Assembly (NCBI GenBank): GCA_017304555.1
Contig: JAFKKS010000168.1
Coordinates: forward strand, 15,263-54,747
DNA from: Hyphomicrobiales bacterium
GTDB taxonomy: Bacteria; Pseudomonadota; Alphaproteobacteria; Rhizobiales; Xanthobacteraceae
Length of the DNA stretch: 39,485 bases
Reading direction: 5' to 3'
Part shown: piece by piece, positions 17,471 to 26,273 of the stretch
How the letters are laid out: each line of letters opens with the position of its first letter
How positions within the stretch are numbered: position 1 is the stretch's first letter
Translations under genes and position numbers: made by a program
Notes under the pieces: generated by a model
The model's database searches: none
The model's input: only the letters and a program-made list of their open reading frames with translations
What the model was told of the DNA's origin: nothing

Positions 17471-17472
17471 GA

Positions 17473-19209
17473 TCAGACGTCGAGAGCCATTGAGTTTGCT
17501 GAGACCGGCGCCAATATGGCCTCGTCTTTTTTCTGCGGCCGGCCGTCGTCACGAAAACGGTTGACGATCGGATAGCGTCGATCGCGGCCGAAATTGCGCA
17601 ACGTCACCTTCACGCCCGGCGCCGCCTGCCGCCGCTTGTACTCGGCGAGATTGAGCATGCGGTCGACGCGCAGCACGGTGTCGCGATCGAACCCGGCCGC
17701 GACGATCGTCGCTACCGACTCTTCATGCTCGACCAACCGCAACAGGATCTCGTCGAGCACCTCATAGGGCGGCAACGTATCCTGATCTTTCTGATTGTCG
17801 CGCAATTCCGCCGTCGGCGGTTTGACGATGACGTTCTCCGGCATCACCGCGCCATCGGGCCCCAATGCGCCGACAGGCTTCCAGCCGTTACGCAGCCGCG
17901 AGAGGCGGAACACTTCGGTCTTGTAGAGATCCTTGATCGGGTTGAAGCCGCCGTTCATATCGCCATAAAGCGTCGCGTAACCGGTCGACATTTCCGACTT
18001 GTTTCCGGTCGTGACGACCATCAAGCCGAACTTGTTGGAGATGGCCATCAGGATGGTGCCACGCGCGCGCGACTGAAGATTCTCCTCGGTGATGCCACGT
18101 TCGGTGCCGGCGAAAAGCGGCGCGAGCGCCGCCTCGAAACCCTCCACCGGCGCGGCGATCGGCACCGTGTCGTAGGGAACGCCGAGCGCGGTCGCGATGC
18201 CCGCGGCGTCGTCAAGCGAGGCTTGCGACGTGTAGCGATACGGCAGCATCACACAGCGCACACGCTCCGCCCCGAGCGCATCGACGGCAAGCGCCGCACA
18301 CAAGGCTGAGTCGATGCCGCCGGAAAGGCCGAGCACGACGCCTTTGAAACCGTTCTTCTCGACGTACTCACGCAGGCCGAGCATGCAGGCGGTATAGTCG
18401 GCCTGATCACCCTCGACGAGAGAAACGACCGGACCTTCAAGTTTCCAGCCTCCGTCCGAACGCGTCGCGACGACGACGGCGACGGACTCACGAAAATTCG
18501 GCATCTGCGCCGCAAGCGAAGCGTCAGCATTGAGCGCGAACGACCCGCCCTCGAAAACAAGCTCGTCCTGCCCACCCATCTGATTGACGTAGATGAGCGG
18601 CAACCCGGATTCCTTGACGCGCGCGACCGCAATGTTGAGCCGCTCGTCGACCACACCGTGCCGGTAGGGCGAACCGTTCGGCACGATCAGGATCTCGCCG
18701 CCAGTCTCGGCCAGGCATTCGACTGGCTCCGGTCCCCAGATGTCCTCGCAGATCGGGGCGCCGATGCGCACACCGCGGAAACTGATCGGCCCAGGCATCG
18801 GGCCAGCCGCAAAGACGCGCTTCTCGTCAAAGACGCCGTAGTTCGGAAGATCGACCTTGAAGCGAAGCGCGGAAATCCTGCCGTCTTCGAGCAGTGCGAC
18901 CGCGTTGTAGAGCTTGCCGTTCTCCCGCCATGGCGCGCCGATCAGCATGGCCGGGCCGCCGTCCGCCGTCTCGCGCGCCAGCGTCTCGACCGCCTCACGG
19001 CAAGCCGACTGGAACGCCGGCTTGAGCACGAGATCCTCCGGGGGATAGCCGGCGAGGAAAAGCTCGGAATAGACGACGAGGTCGGCCCCTTCGCCGGCGG
19101 CTTCGCTGCGCGCACGGCGCGCCTTCTCGACGTTGCCGGCGATATCGCCGACGGTCGGGTTGAGCTGCGCAAGGGCAATGACAAGACGATCGGCGGGACG
19201 AGGAGCCAT
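17473..19209 (-). CDS. nadE: Glutamine-dependent NAD+ synthetase
   Basis: Makes NAD+ from deamido-NAD+, ATP and glutamine. The 578-residue protein fuses an N-terminal nitrilase-type glutaminase to a C-terminal synthetase. The glutaminase triad is visible as Glu49 (YSELFLAGYPPEDL), Lys118 (KVDLPNYGVFDE) and Cys154 (GAPICEDIW). The synthetase P-loop LSGGIDSAL is at 295-303, and YKTEVFRL with the later TLPPYEVLDEIL stretch is also typical. The ATG at 19209 is clear. It follows the DAHP synthase on the same strand after 87 bp holding a strong hairpin, so the two may be separate transcripts. Confidence 0.95.
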   Translation of the reverse strand: MAPRPADRLVIALAQLNPTVGDIAGNVEKARRARSEAAGEGADLVVYSELFLAGYPPEDLVLKPAFQSACREAVETLARETADGGPAMLIGAPWRENGKLYNAVALLEDGRISALRFKVDLPNYGVFDEKRVFAAGPMPGPISFRGVRIGAPICEDIWGPEPVECLAETGGEILIVPNGSPYRHGVVDERLNIAVARVKESGLPLIYVNQMGGQDELVFEGGSFALNADASLAAQMPNFRESVAVVVATRSDGGWKLEGPVVSLVEGDQADYTACMLGLREYVEKNGFKGVVLGLSGGIDSALCAALAVDALGAERVRCVMLPYRYTSQASLDDAAGIATALGVPYDTVPIAAPVEGFEAALAPLFAGTERGITEENLQSRARGTILMAISNKFGLMVVTTGNKSEMSTGYATLYGDMNGGFNPIKDLYKTEVFRLSRLRNGWKPVGALGPDGAVMPENVIVKPPTAELRDNQKDQDTLPPYEVLDEILLRLVEHEESVATIVAAGFDRDTVLRVDRMLNLAEYKRRQAAPGVKVTLRNFGRDRRYPIVNRFRDDGRPQKKDEAILAPVSANSMALDV

Positions 19210-19258
19210 GACCGTGATGTAGCGTGGAGGGAGGTGTCCTACAACGGCAGCCGGGCGC

Positions 19259-19279
19259 CGCGCGGAAGCTTTCCGCGCG
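19259..19279 (-). terminator. GC-rich hairpin downstream of DAHP synthase
   Basis: CGCGCGGAA (19259-19267) and TTCCGCGCG (19271-19279) form a perfect 9-bp stem with a 3-nt loop, starting 17 nt after the DAHP synthase stop. No T-run follows on the minus strand, so it is terminator-like only. It could also shape the nadE leader. Confidence 0.45.
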
Positions 19280-19296
19280 AGCCGGTTTCGACAGTG

Positions 19297-20685
19297 TCAG
19301 AGGCTAGCGGCGGCCGCCAGCGGCCGGGCCTTGTTCAAACGCTCTTCCTTCATCAACTCGGCCACCAGGAAAGCCATCTCGATCGCCTGCTCGGCATTGA
19401 GCCGCGGGTCACAGAACGTGTGATAGCGGTCGTTGAGGCCTTCATCCGTGATGGCCCTCGCACCGCCGGTGCACTCCGTGACATTGCGCCCGGTCATTTC
19501 GAGATGTACACCGCCGGCGATCGTGCCTTCAGCCAAGTGAACGGCAAAGAAGGTCTTGACCTCCTGCAGGATGCGCTCGAACGGCCGCGTCTTATATCCC
19601 GACGCCGACGTGATCGTGTTGCCGTGCATCGGATCGCACGACCACACCACCGTCCGCCCTTCCCGCTTCACCGCACGCACGAGCGCCGGCAAATGCTCCG
19701 AGACCTTGTCGGCGCCAAAGCGGCCGATCAGGGTCAGGCGACCCGGCTCGTCGTCCGGGTTGAGGATGTCGATAAGCCGCAGCAGCTCATCCGGCTTGAC
19801 CGACGGGCCGCATTTGAGACCGATCGGGTTCTTGATGCCGCGGCAATATTCGACGTGCGCGTGGTCGAGCTGGCGCGTGCGATCGCCGATCCAGACGAGA
19901 TGCCCGGACGTGCAGTACCAGTCGCCTGACGTGGAATCGACGCGCGTCATCGCCTGCTCGTAAGGCAGCAGCAACGCCTCGTGGCTCGTGTAGAACTCGG
20001 TCGTGCGCAGCTCCGGGTGGCTTTCAAGATCGAGCCCGCAGGCGCGCATGAAGCCGAGCGTCTCGGAGATGCGGTCGGCCAGTTCGAAGTAGCGGCGCGA
20101 CTGCGGACTGTCTTTTACGAAGCCGAGCATCCACTGATGCACGCTCGCAAGGTTGGCGTAGCCGCCATGGGCGAACGCGCGCAGCAAATTGAGCGTCGCA
20201 GCCGACTGCCGGTACGCCTCGATCTGGCGATGCGCATCCGGCACGCGGGCCGCTTCCGTGAACTCGTGACCGTTGATGATGTCGCCGCGATAGCTCGGCA
20301 GTTCCTTGTCGCCGACCTTCTCCATCGGCGAAGAACGCGGCTTGGCGAACTGCCCGGCGATACGTCCGACCTTCACCACCGGCGAAGCCGCCGCATAGGT
20401 CAGCACGACCGCCATCTGCAGCAGGACGCGGAAGAAGTCGCGGATATTGTCGGGATGATGCTCGGCGAAGCTTTCGGCGCAGTCGCCGCCCTGCAGCAGG
20501 AAGGCCTCCCCGGCGGCAACCCGGGCAAGCGCCTTCTTGAGCTGGCGCGCCTCACCTGCAAAAACCAACGGCGGAAACGTCGAAAGACGCTTCTCGACAG
20601 CGGCCAGCTTCTGCGGGTCGGGATACTGCGGCGCCTGCGCAATCGGGCGGGCGCGCCAGCTATCAGGCGTCCAGCGTTCGGGCAT
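19297..20685 (-). CDS. Class II 3-deoxy-7-phosphoheptulonate (DAHP) synthase
   Basis: Joins phosphoenolpyruvate and erythrose 4-phosphate, the first step of the shikimate pathway. The 462-residue, plant/mycobacterial-type enzyme shows the metal site residues: Cys69 in GGDCAESF, His in CDPMHGNT, Glu in GGVHLEMTG and Asp in CDPRLN. The [11 protein letters not shown] and [11 protein letters not shown] stretches are family hallmarks. Start chosen at the ATG at 20685, which has GGAG 8 nt upstream; an ORF extension to 20715 adds ten atypical residues. Bacterial homologues are called aroF or aroG inconsistently, so no symbol is given. Confidence 0.95.
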   Translation of the reverse strand: MPERWTPDSWRARPIAQAPQYPDPQKLAAVEKRLSTFPPLVFAGEARQLKKALARVAAGEAFLLQGGDCAESFAEHHPDNIRDFFRVLLQMAVVLTYAAASPVVKVGRIAGQFAKPRSSPMEKVGDKELPSYRGDIINGHEFTEAARVPDAHRQIEAYRQSAATLNLLRAFAHGGYANLASVHQWMLGFVKDSPQSRRYFELADRISETLGFMRACGLDLESHPELRTTEFYTSHEALLLPYEQAMTRVDSTSGDWYCTSGHLVWIGDRTRQLDHAHVEYCRGIKNPIGLKCGPSVKPDELLRLIDILNPDDEPGRLTLIGRFGADKVSEHLPALVRAVKREGRTVVWSCDPMHGNTITSASGYKTRPFERILQEVKTFFAVHLAEGTIAGGVHLEMTGRNVTECTGGARAITDEGLNDRYHTFCDPRLNAEQAIEMAFLVAELMKEERLNKARPLAAAASL

Positions 20686-20902
20686 CGTCTTCACTCCAAT
20701 TTCCCGGCCGAACATACCATACGTGTCAAGCCAGACGGCCGCCGGCCCCGGTCGGGGACGGCGGCGCGCTCCAGCATCGGCCGAAATAGGCCCTTCGCAT
20801 ATAATGAAGTGAGGCCGGGGGGAAGCAGAACCTGAAAACGCGGCTCAAAAAGCGACCAATGGAATCAGGGCTTCCGCACCTAGCGCCCCCAAGAAAGGCG
20901 GC

Positions 20903-20932
20903 TATGGCCGGCAAGCGCTCAGCCCGGCCATA
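20903..20932. terminator. Perfect inverted repeat downstream of tctA
   Basis: TATGGCCGG (20903-20911) and CCGGCCATA (20924-20932) form a perfect 9-bp stem with a 12-nt loop, 38 bp after the tctA stop. On the minus strand it is followed by GCCGCCTTTCTTGG, only a weak T-tract. It may terminate the tct operon. The rest of the 285-bp gap up to the DAHP synthase start shows no gene. Confidence 0.4.
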
Positions 20933-20970
20933 ACGAAGATATTGAGGCCCGCGCCTGGCTTGGAGTCCGG

Positions 20971-22515
20971 CTAAAAGTCCGTGTCCTCCTCCTCCTCGGG
21001 CCCAGCGGCGGCGCGCTTCGCTTCACGGCTATGCTGCCACATCGCAAAGATGACCGAGATCACCGAAGCCGCGATCAGGCCACCCGAGATCGGGCGGGTG
21101 AAGAACAGCCAAGGATCGGGATCGGTCGCAAGCGCTCGAATAAGATTGCTCTCGATCTGATCGCCGAGCACGACGCCGAGGATCAGCGGGGCGAGCGGGA
21201 TGCGCCCTTTCACCATCGCGTAGCCGATCACGCAAAACAGCGCCAGTACGTAAACGTCGTTCATCGTGTTCGACAGGGCGTACGCGCCGATCACGCACAG
21301 AACGAGCACGATCGGGATCAGGATCGCTTTCGGCATCATGATGATGCGCAGCCAGAAGCGCGCGCCAAGCCAGATCACGAGCACCATCAGCGGCAGCGCG
21401 ACGATATAGGCCGCGTAGATACCGTAGGCGACGCCCGGATGCTGCGTGATGAACAGTGGCCCCGGCTGAATGCCGTGGATCGTGAGCGCGCCCATCATCA
21501 CCGCGGTAACGGCATCGCCTGGAATGCCGAACGCCATGATCATCATCAGCGAGCCGGCGACGTTGGCATTGTTCGACGACTCCGACGCGATGATCCCTTC
21601 CGGGATGCCGGTACCGAATTTCTCCGGTCGGCGGGAGAATTTCTTCGCCTGGTCGTAGGCCATGATATTCGCCGCACTGCCGCCAATCGCCGGAAGCACA
21701 CCAATCAAAACGCCGACCAGAGTTGACCAAACGAGCAGGAACGGGCGGCTCAGGACCTCCCACAAGGTACCGAGCATCGATACTTGGAGGCTCATGCGCT
21801 TAGGCGCCACGGACGCATGATCCTGGCCTGTCGGCCTGATCTGCTCGACGTCGGGCATTAACTGCGCAAAGGCGAAGACGCCGATCAGCACCGGAAGGAA
21901 CGGCAGGCCACCTTCCAGGAAGTTGAGCCCCATTGTCAGGCGCTGCACGCCAAGGATGGGGTCGGGACCGACCACGGTGACGACGAGCCCGATAGCGCCC
22001 GAGAGCAACCCTTTCGTGACCGACTTGCCGACGAGTCCCGCAACCATCGACAGCGCGAAGACGAACAGGGAGAAAAATTCCCATGGCCCGAACACGAGCG
22101 CGATGGAAGCGAAGGGACCGGTCAACTCGATCAGGCAGATACCGCCAAGAACGCCGCCAAGCAGCGCGGACCAAACGCCGACCCACACCGCGCGGCCGGG
22201 CTCACCCTTGCGCGCCATCGGAAAGCCGTCGAAGGTCGTAGCCACAGCCGATGGCGTCCCCGGAATGCCGAGTAGGCTCGCGGTGATCGAGCCTCCGGCC
22301 GAACCGCCGACATAGACGCCGGTCATCGCTGCAAGCCCCTGCAGCGGGTCGAGCCCGAAGGTGAACGGCAGCACCATGATGACCGTCATGGTGATCGTCA
22401 CGCCCGGCAAAGCGCCGCCGATGACACCGATCGCCGTGCCGGCGACCAGAGGGATGAGATACTGCAGGTGCAGGATCGTCCCGATATGGGTGAGAAGAAG
22501 CTCGTAATGGCTCAT
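20971..22515 (-). CDS. tctA: Tripartite tricarboxylate transporter large permease TctA
   Basis: The large membrane subunit of a TTT (TctCBA) secondary transporter for a carboxylate. At 514 residues with about eleven or twelve helices it has the family length. The motifs GALPGVTITMTVIMVLPFTFGLDP (near 34-57) and GGSAGGSITASLLGIPGTP (near 69-88) are diagnostic of TctA, as is the repeat copy GVLPAIGGSAANIMAYDQAKKFSRRPEKFGTGIPEGIIASESSNNA (near 272-317), in which the second GxPG-like element is clear. The C-terminus is acidic (EEEEDTDF). It is the last gene of tctC-tctB-tctA. Confidence 0.94.
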   Translation of the reverse strand: MSHYELLLTHIGTILHLQYLIPLVAGTAIGVIGGALPGVTITMTVIMVLPFTFGLDPLQGLAAMTGVYVGGSAGGSITASLLGIPGTPSAVATTFDGFPMARKGEPGRAVWVGVWSALLGGVLGGICLIELTGPFASIALVFGPWEFFSLFVFALSMVAGLVGKSVTKGLLSGAIGLVVTVVGPDPILGVQRLTMGLNFLEGGLPFLPVLIGVFAFAQLMPDVEQIRPTGQDHASVAPKRMSLQVSMLGTLWEVLSRPFLLVWSTLVGVLIGVLPAIGGSAANIMAYDQAKKFSRRPEKFGTGIPEGIIASESSNNANVAGSLMMIMAFGIPGDAVTAVMMGALTIHGIQPGPLFITQHPGVAYGIYAAYIVALPLMVLVIWLGARFWLRIIMMPKAILIPIVLVLCVIGAYALSNTMNDVYVLALFCVIGYAMVKGRIPLAPLILGVVLGDQIESNLIRALATDPDPWLFFTRPISGGLIAASVISVIFAMWQHSREAKRAAAGPEEEEDTDF

Positions 22516-22567
22516 GCGAACCCCCGAGCTTCAGCAGACGAACGCAGGTGGCGTACGAGGCGTATCC

Positions 22568-23062
22568 TCATACGCCGCTCCAGTCGCCGCGCGGCAGCAG
22601 AACCGAGAGATAATCTTCGAAGATGACGTGGCAGGCCAAGGTCGTGCCGAACGCGACCGCGACGACCAGCAGCCAGCGCTGCCAGGAACGGGGACGATCG
22701 AGGATGACCTGCAACACCGCGACGAAGAGGAAAGTCGCGATGCGGAAACCGAGATACGGCAGCAGTAGAACGTAAACCCCGAAGGCGACGAAGGTCGCCA
22801 GCACGAGCAGATAGTTCGGCCGCGCGCCGGGCTCGGCACGAGAAGCGGCAGGCGCCGCGGGGGCTGCGGCTCGCGACGTCAGGAGGTCATTCACGATCAT
22901 GATGGCGCTGAGCAGCGCCATGATGCCGATCACCACGCGCGGATAAACCGCCGGCCCGATCGGCACCATCAGAGCCGGTGGCAGCCCTCGCGTCAAAACC
23001 AGAAGCCAAATGCTGATCGCGAGGCAAATAAGCCCCGCGATCCCGTCGCGTCCCAACGTCAT
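22568..23062 (-). CDS. tctB: Tripartite tricarboxylate transporter small permease TctB
   Basis: The small membrane subunit of the TTT transporter, 164 residues with about four helices: near 8-25, 36-55, 85-110 and 120-145. The sequence is poorly conserved, as is usual for TctB. The call rests on size, topology and its place between tctC and tctA. The ATG at 23062 lies 7 bp after the tctC stop; the longer reading frame from 23092 overlaps tctC and starts with a rare codon. A 52-bp gap precedes tctA. Confidence 0.9.
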   Translation of the reverse strand: MTLGRDGIAGLICLAISIWLLVLTRGLPPALMVPIGPAVYPRVVIGIMALLSAIMIVNDLLTSRAAAPAAPAASRAEPGARPNYLLVLATFVAFGVYVLLLPYLGFRIATFLFVAVLQVILDRPRSWQRWLLVVAVAFGTTLACHVIFEDYLSVLLPRGDWSGV

Positions 23063-23069
23063 GCGCGTA

Positions 23070-24026
23070 TCATTCGCGCTTGAGCATCCCAAGGTCCTTG
23101 GTCAGGTCCTTGGTGATCTTGTCGTCCTTCGCGAGGAACGCCGTGTATTGCTCGGCATTCATGTAGCGGACCTCGGTACCCTGCAGCTTCATGGCCTTCG
23201 CGAATTCCGGCTCCTGGGTTGCTTTCTGACAGGCATCGCCGAGTTTCGTTTTGACGTCCGCCGGCGTTCCCTTCGGCACCATGAGGCCGCGATTGACGGC
23301 ATATTCGACGTCGTAGCCGAGTTCCTTCAACGTCGGAACGTCCGGCATTTCCGGGTTGCGCTTCTCCGTCATGATGGCAAGGAACCGCAGCAGGCCGGCA
23401 TCCACCTTGCCTTTTTGCGTGAGATTGGAGTCGGCGATGTCGATGTGTCCGCCGAGCAGCGCATTCATGCGCGGCGCCGTCCCGTCATAGGGCACGTAGG
23501 TGAACTTGATGCCGGCAGCCTTGGCTGCGAGCGCAAGCGAGTACTGGCTGGTGGAGCCGAGCGACGCGCCTGCCTTCACCTTGCCGGGGTTGGCTTTTGC
23601 AAACTCGACGAGTTCCTTGAAGCTCTTCCACGGTGTCTTGGCGCCGGCGGTGATGACCGATGGTGTCGCGGAGACAAGGCAGACCGGATCGAACGCCTTG
23701 TCGTATTTGATGTCAGTCAGGCCGGCGTAATAGACGGAATGGATGTAATCGTGCGGCGCGAAAATGGTGTAGCCGTCGGGCTTGGCGCTAGCGGCCTCGC
23801 GCTCGCCGACCGTGCCCGACGCGCCCTTGACGTTCGCCACGACGACCGCTTGGCCGAGGTGCTTTTGCAGGAGCGGCGCAAGCGCGCGGTAGATCACATC
23901 AGTGTCGCCACCGGCCGCCCAGGGCACGATCATCTTGATCGCCCGATCCGGATATGAAGCAGCGAAGGCGTTCCCGCCCATAGCGCCGAGCAGCATGATG
24001 CCGGCCAACGTAAGCAGTCGTGTCAT
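23070..24026 (-). CDS. tctC: Tripartite tricarboxylate transporter substrate-binding protein (Bug/TctC family)
   Basis: A 318-residue periplasmic binding protein of the TTT transporter, a member of the large Bug family. The signal peptide is residues 1-22 (AFA-A). The mature start SYPDRAIKMIVPWAAGGDTDVI and the VVVANVKGASGTVGE segment are hallmark ligand-loop sequences. The substrate is a small carboxylate or amide-type molecule and cannot be read from sequence. An AGGA ribosome site lies just upstream of the ATG at 24026. It is the first gene of the operon, and a hairpin lies in its leader. Large numbers of Bug proteins are typical of some proteobacterial genomes. Confidence 0.94.
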   Translation of the reverse strand: MTRLLTLAGIMLLGAMGGNAFAASYPDRAIKMIVPWAAGGDTDVIYRALAPLLQKHLGQAVVVANVKGASGTVGEREAASAKPDGYTIFAPHDYIHSVYYAGLTDIKYDKAFDPVCLVSATPSVITAGAKTPWKSFKELVEFAKANPGKVKAGASLGSTSQYSLALAAKAAGIKFTYVPYDGTAPRMNALLGGHIDIADSNLTQKGKVDAGLLRFLAIMTEKRNPEMPDVPTLKELGYDVEYAVNRGLMVPKGTPADVKTKLGDACQKATQEPEFAKAMKLQGTEVRYMNAEQYTAFLAKDDKITKDLTKDLGMLKRE

Positions 24027-24042
24027 GATTCCTCCGTCCCTC

Positions 24043-24063
24043 GCCGGCTTCTAACGAGCCGGC
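24043..24063 (-). promoter_or_regulatory. Inverted repeat in the tctC leader
   Basis: GCCGGCT (24043-24049) and AGCCGGC (24057-24063) form a perfect 7-bp stem with a 7-nt loop about 15-35 nt before the tctC start. The ribosome site lies between it and the ATG. It could be an operator or a leader hairpin that influences expression. Inferred from sequence only. Confidence 0.35.
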
Positions 24064-24160
24064 TCTCTGCGCCCCCATTTCATGCGTTAAACTGCATTAC
24101 AGCCTAACCAAGCCCATCGTGCCGGGAAAATCTCTGTGATCAAGGGTACAGGCAGCGGCG

Positions 24161-24186
24161 GGGTATGGAACTTTCGTTCCATACCC
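24161..24186 (-). terminator. Perfect 11-bp hairpin with a GAAA tetraloop, after gor
   Basis: GGGTATGGAAC (24161-24171), TTTC, GTTCCATACCC (24176-24186). On the minus strand the loop is GAAA closed by C-G, the very stable GNRA type. It sits about 80 nt after the gor stop and 135 nt before tctC. No U-tract follows, so it may be an RNA 3' end or stabiliser, or a dyad operator for tctCBA. Confidence 0.45.
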
Positions 24187-24266
24187 AACAAGCGAACGGC
24201 CTGCGCAGCCTTCAAGGAGCACATGCACCGCGTGGCTCCATCACTCGATGCTGCGTTGCGGGAGAA

Positions 24267-25673
24267 CTACTCGGCCGCGGCTGCGGCCGACCGGACGTGG
24301 GTGCGCGTGACCTCGCGCATCGTGACCAGTTCCTCCGCCATCGTCGGGTGGACGGCCATGGTGGCGTCGAAATCAGCCTTGGTCGCCCGCATTTTGACGG
24401 CGATTCCAAGAACCTGAGCGAGTTCGCCCGCGTCGGGGCCGGCGATATGGCATCCGACGACCCGCTTGGACGTTCCGTCGACGACGAGCTTCATCAGCAC
24501 GCGGGTCTCGCGCCCCGACAAAGTCGCCTTCATCGGTCGGAACGACGTCTCGTAGACCTGGACAATTTTGAGTGTCTCGATCGCCTGAGCTTCCGTCAGA
24601 CCGACGACGCCGAGTTCCGGCTCCGAGAAGACGGCGGTGGCGACATCGGCATGGTCAACCTGCGTCGGCTTGCCACCGAAGACGCTATCGGCAAAAGCGT
24701 GGCCCTCGCGGATAGCGACCGGCGTCAGGTTCACGCGGTTGGTGACGTCGCCGACCGCATAGATGTTCGGCACGCTGGTCCGGGAGAACGCATCGACCAC
24801 GACCGCACCGATCGGCGTGGTCTCAACACCGACGTTCTCCAGACCGAGGCCGGCCGTATTCGGGCGGCGGCCGATTGCGAACATCACCGTATCGACCTCG
24901 ACGCCGATCGCGCGCCCTTCCGAGTCGTCGAGGGAAACGGAATAGCCGGTCGGTCCCTTCTCGATGCGGCTAACCACGCGGCCGCATTCGAACCTTATCC
25001 CGCGGCTCTCCATTTCTTTCCGCAGGTGGTCTCTCAAGCTGTCGTCGAAACCGCGCAGGACATTCTCGCCGCGATAGACCACCGTCACTTCACTGCCGAG
25101 GCCGGCGAAGATGCAGGCGAACTCGACCGCGATATAGCCGCCGCCCTGCACCAGGACGCGGCGCGGCAGCTGCGGAAGGTGAAACGCCTCGTTCGATGAG
25201 ATGGCGTGCTCGATGCCGGGAATGGTCGCGCCGTGAAACGGTGCGCCGCCCGTCGCGATCAGGATGTGCCCGGCGCGAAAACGCTCGCCGGTCCCAGGCA
25301 TCACGACCGTATGCGCATCCTCGATAATGGCGCGTCCGTTATGGACGACGACGCCCGCCTTTTGCAGGTTGCGCGTATACGCCCCCTCCAGCCGGTCGAT
25401 CTCGCGATCCTTGTTGGCGATCAGCGTGGGCCAGTCGAACGAGGTTTGCGGAACCGTCCAGCCGTAGCCGGCCGCATCCTCGAAATCCTGCGAAAACCGC
25501 GATGCGTAGACGAGCAGCTTCTTCGGCACGCAGCCGCGGATCACGCAGGTTCCTCCAACGCGATATTCCTCCGCGATCGCGACTTTCGCGCCGTAACCCG
25601 CGGCGATGCGCGCGGCGCGCACGCCGCCCGAACCGGCGCCGATGACAAAGAGATCGACCTCGGAGACACCCAT
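24267..25673 (-). CDS. gor: Glutathione-disulfide reductase
   Basis: Reduces oxidised glutathione with NADPH in the cytosol. The 468-residue flavoprotein has the FAD motif GAGSGGVRAAR (12-22) and the redox disulfide Cys43/Cys48 in GGTCVIRGCVPKK. The NADPH-binding GGGYIAVEFACIFAGLGSEVTVVYRG region lies near 175-200, and HPTMAEE near the C-terminus carries the catalytic His and Glu. The CVIRGC spacing and surrounding sequence match the plant/proteobacterial type. It starts at the ATG at 25673, 9 bp after the DUF2059 stop, and is probably co-transcribed with rpiA and DUF2059. Confidence 0.95.
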   Translation of the reverse strand: MGVSEVDLFVIGAGSGGVRAARIAAGYGAKVAIAEEYRVGGTCVIRGCVPKKLLVYASRFSQDFEDAAGYGWTVPQTSFDWPTLIANKDREIDRLEGAYTRNLQKAGVVVHNGRAIIEDAHTVVMPGTGERFRAGHILIATGGAPFHGATIPGIEHAISSNEAFHLPQLPRRVLVQGGGYIAVEFACIFAGLGSEVTVVYRGENVLRGFDDSLRDHLRKEMESRGIRFECGRVVSRIEKGPTGYSVSLDDSEGRAIGVEVDTVMFAIGRRPNTAGLGLENVGVETTPIGAVVVDAFSRTSVPNIYAVGDVTNRVNLTPVAIREGHAFADSVFGGKPTQVDHADVATAVFSEPELGVVGLTEAQAIETLKIVQVYETSFRPMKATLSGRETRVLMKLVVDGTSKRVVGCHIAGPDAGELAQVLGIAVKMRATKADFDATMAVHPTMAEELVTMREVTRTHVRSAAAAAE

Positions 25674-25682
25674 GATTGCGCC

Positions 25683-26243
25683 TTAGAGCGTGTGGCCTCG
25701 CTTCTTCATCTCGGCGCGCATCTTGGTCAGGATCTCTTGCGAGAACTGATCGGCCCAGGTCTGGATATTCGTCATGCCCTGCTCGAGCACCTGCGGCTCG
25801 ACCACGATGAGCTTCTGCCCGAGCGGCGACTTGTAGAATGTCACCGCGTCGCGCAGCTCCTTCTCGGTCATCTTCTCCGCATAGGTGCGCGCGAGCACAT
25901 TCTCGACCTCGGCGCGCTTGCCGTCATATTCGGTGTGCAGCTTCTGCGCGACCTCGTTGAGATCTTTGCCGAGGCTCGGATTGGTGCGCAAGAACATGTT
26001 CTTGGCCGTCTCGATGACACCCGGCACCACCGGATCGAACATCGTCGTCGCGCCCTTCGCGGCAATGAGCTCCTTGGCCGCGGCGATTGCCCCTGCGCTC
26101 GGTGCCGTCTGCGCCTCGACATTCACGCTCGCACCGACCGTAACGGCGACGAGCAAAGCGGCGCCGGCGAGACGCGTCAGCATCGATCGCGACAGAATCG
26201 ACGAACGTCCGATCGCAACCAAATTCCGCGTAGGAGACGACAT
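25683..26243 (-). CDS. DUF2059 exported protein
   Basis: A 186-residue protein of unknown function. A signal-like hydrophobic segment lies at about 20-45, ending near VEA-Q. The DUF2059 region follows, with the stretch KMTEKELRDAVTFYKSPLGQKL near 124-145 typical of the family, and the C-terminus is Lys/Arg-rich. The ATG at 26243 has AGGAG 8 nt upstream and was preferred over the ATG at 26183. It sits between rpiA and gor with gaps of 30 and 9 bp. This neighbourhood is one I recall as common in rhizobia; it suggests a periplasmic role but no reaction is known. Confidence 0.9.
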   Translation of the reverse strand: MSSPTRNLVAIGRSSILSRSMLTRLAGAALLVAVTVGASVNVEAQTAPSAGAIAAAKELIAAKGATTMFDPVVPGVIETAKNMFLRTNPSLGKDLNEVAQKLHTEYDGKRAEVENVLARTYAEKMTEKELRDAVTFYKSPLGQKLIVVEPQVLEQGMTNIQTWADQFSQEILTKMRAEMKKRGHTL

Positions 26244-26273
26244 TGAAACACTCCTTGAGAAAGACCGCGCCCC

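Noticed and set aside
18658..19929. 423-codon plus-strand open frame over nadE and DAHP synthase
   Set aside because: Crosses two well-supported minus-strand genes; composition is that of a shadow frame.
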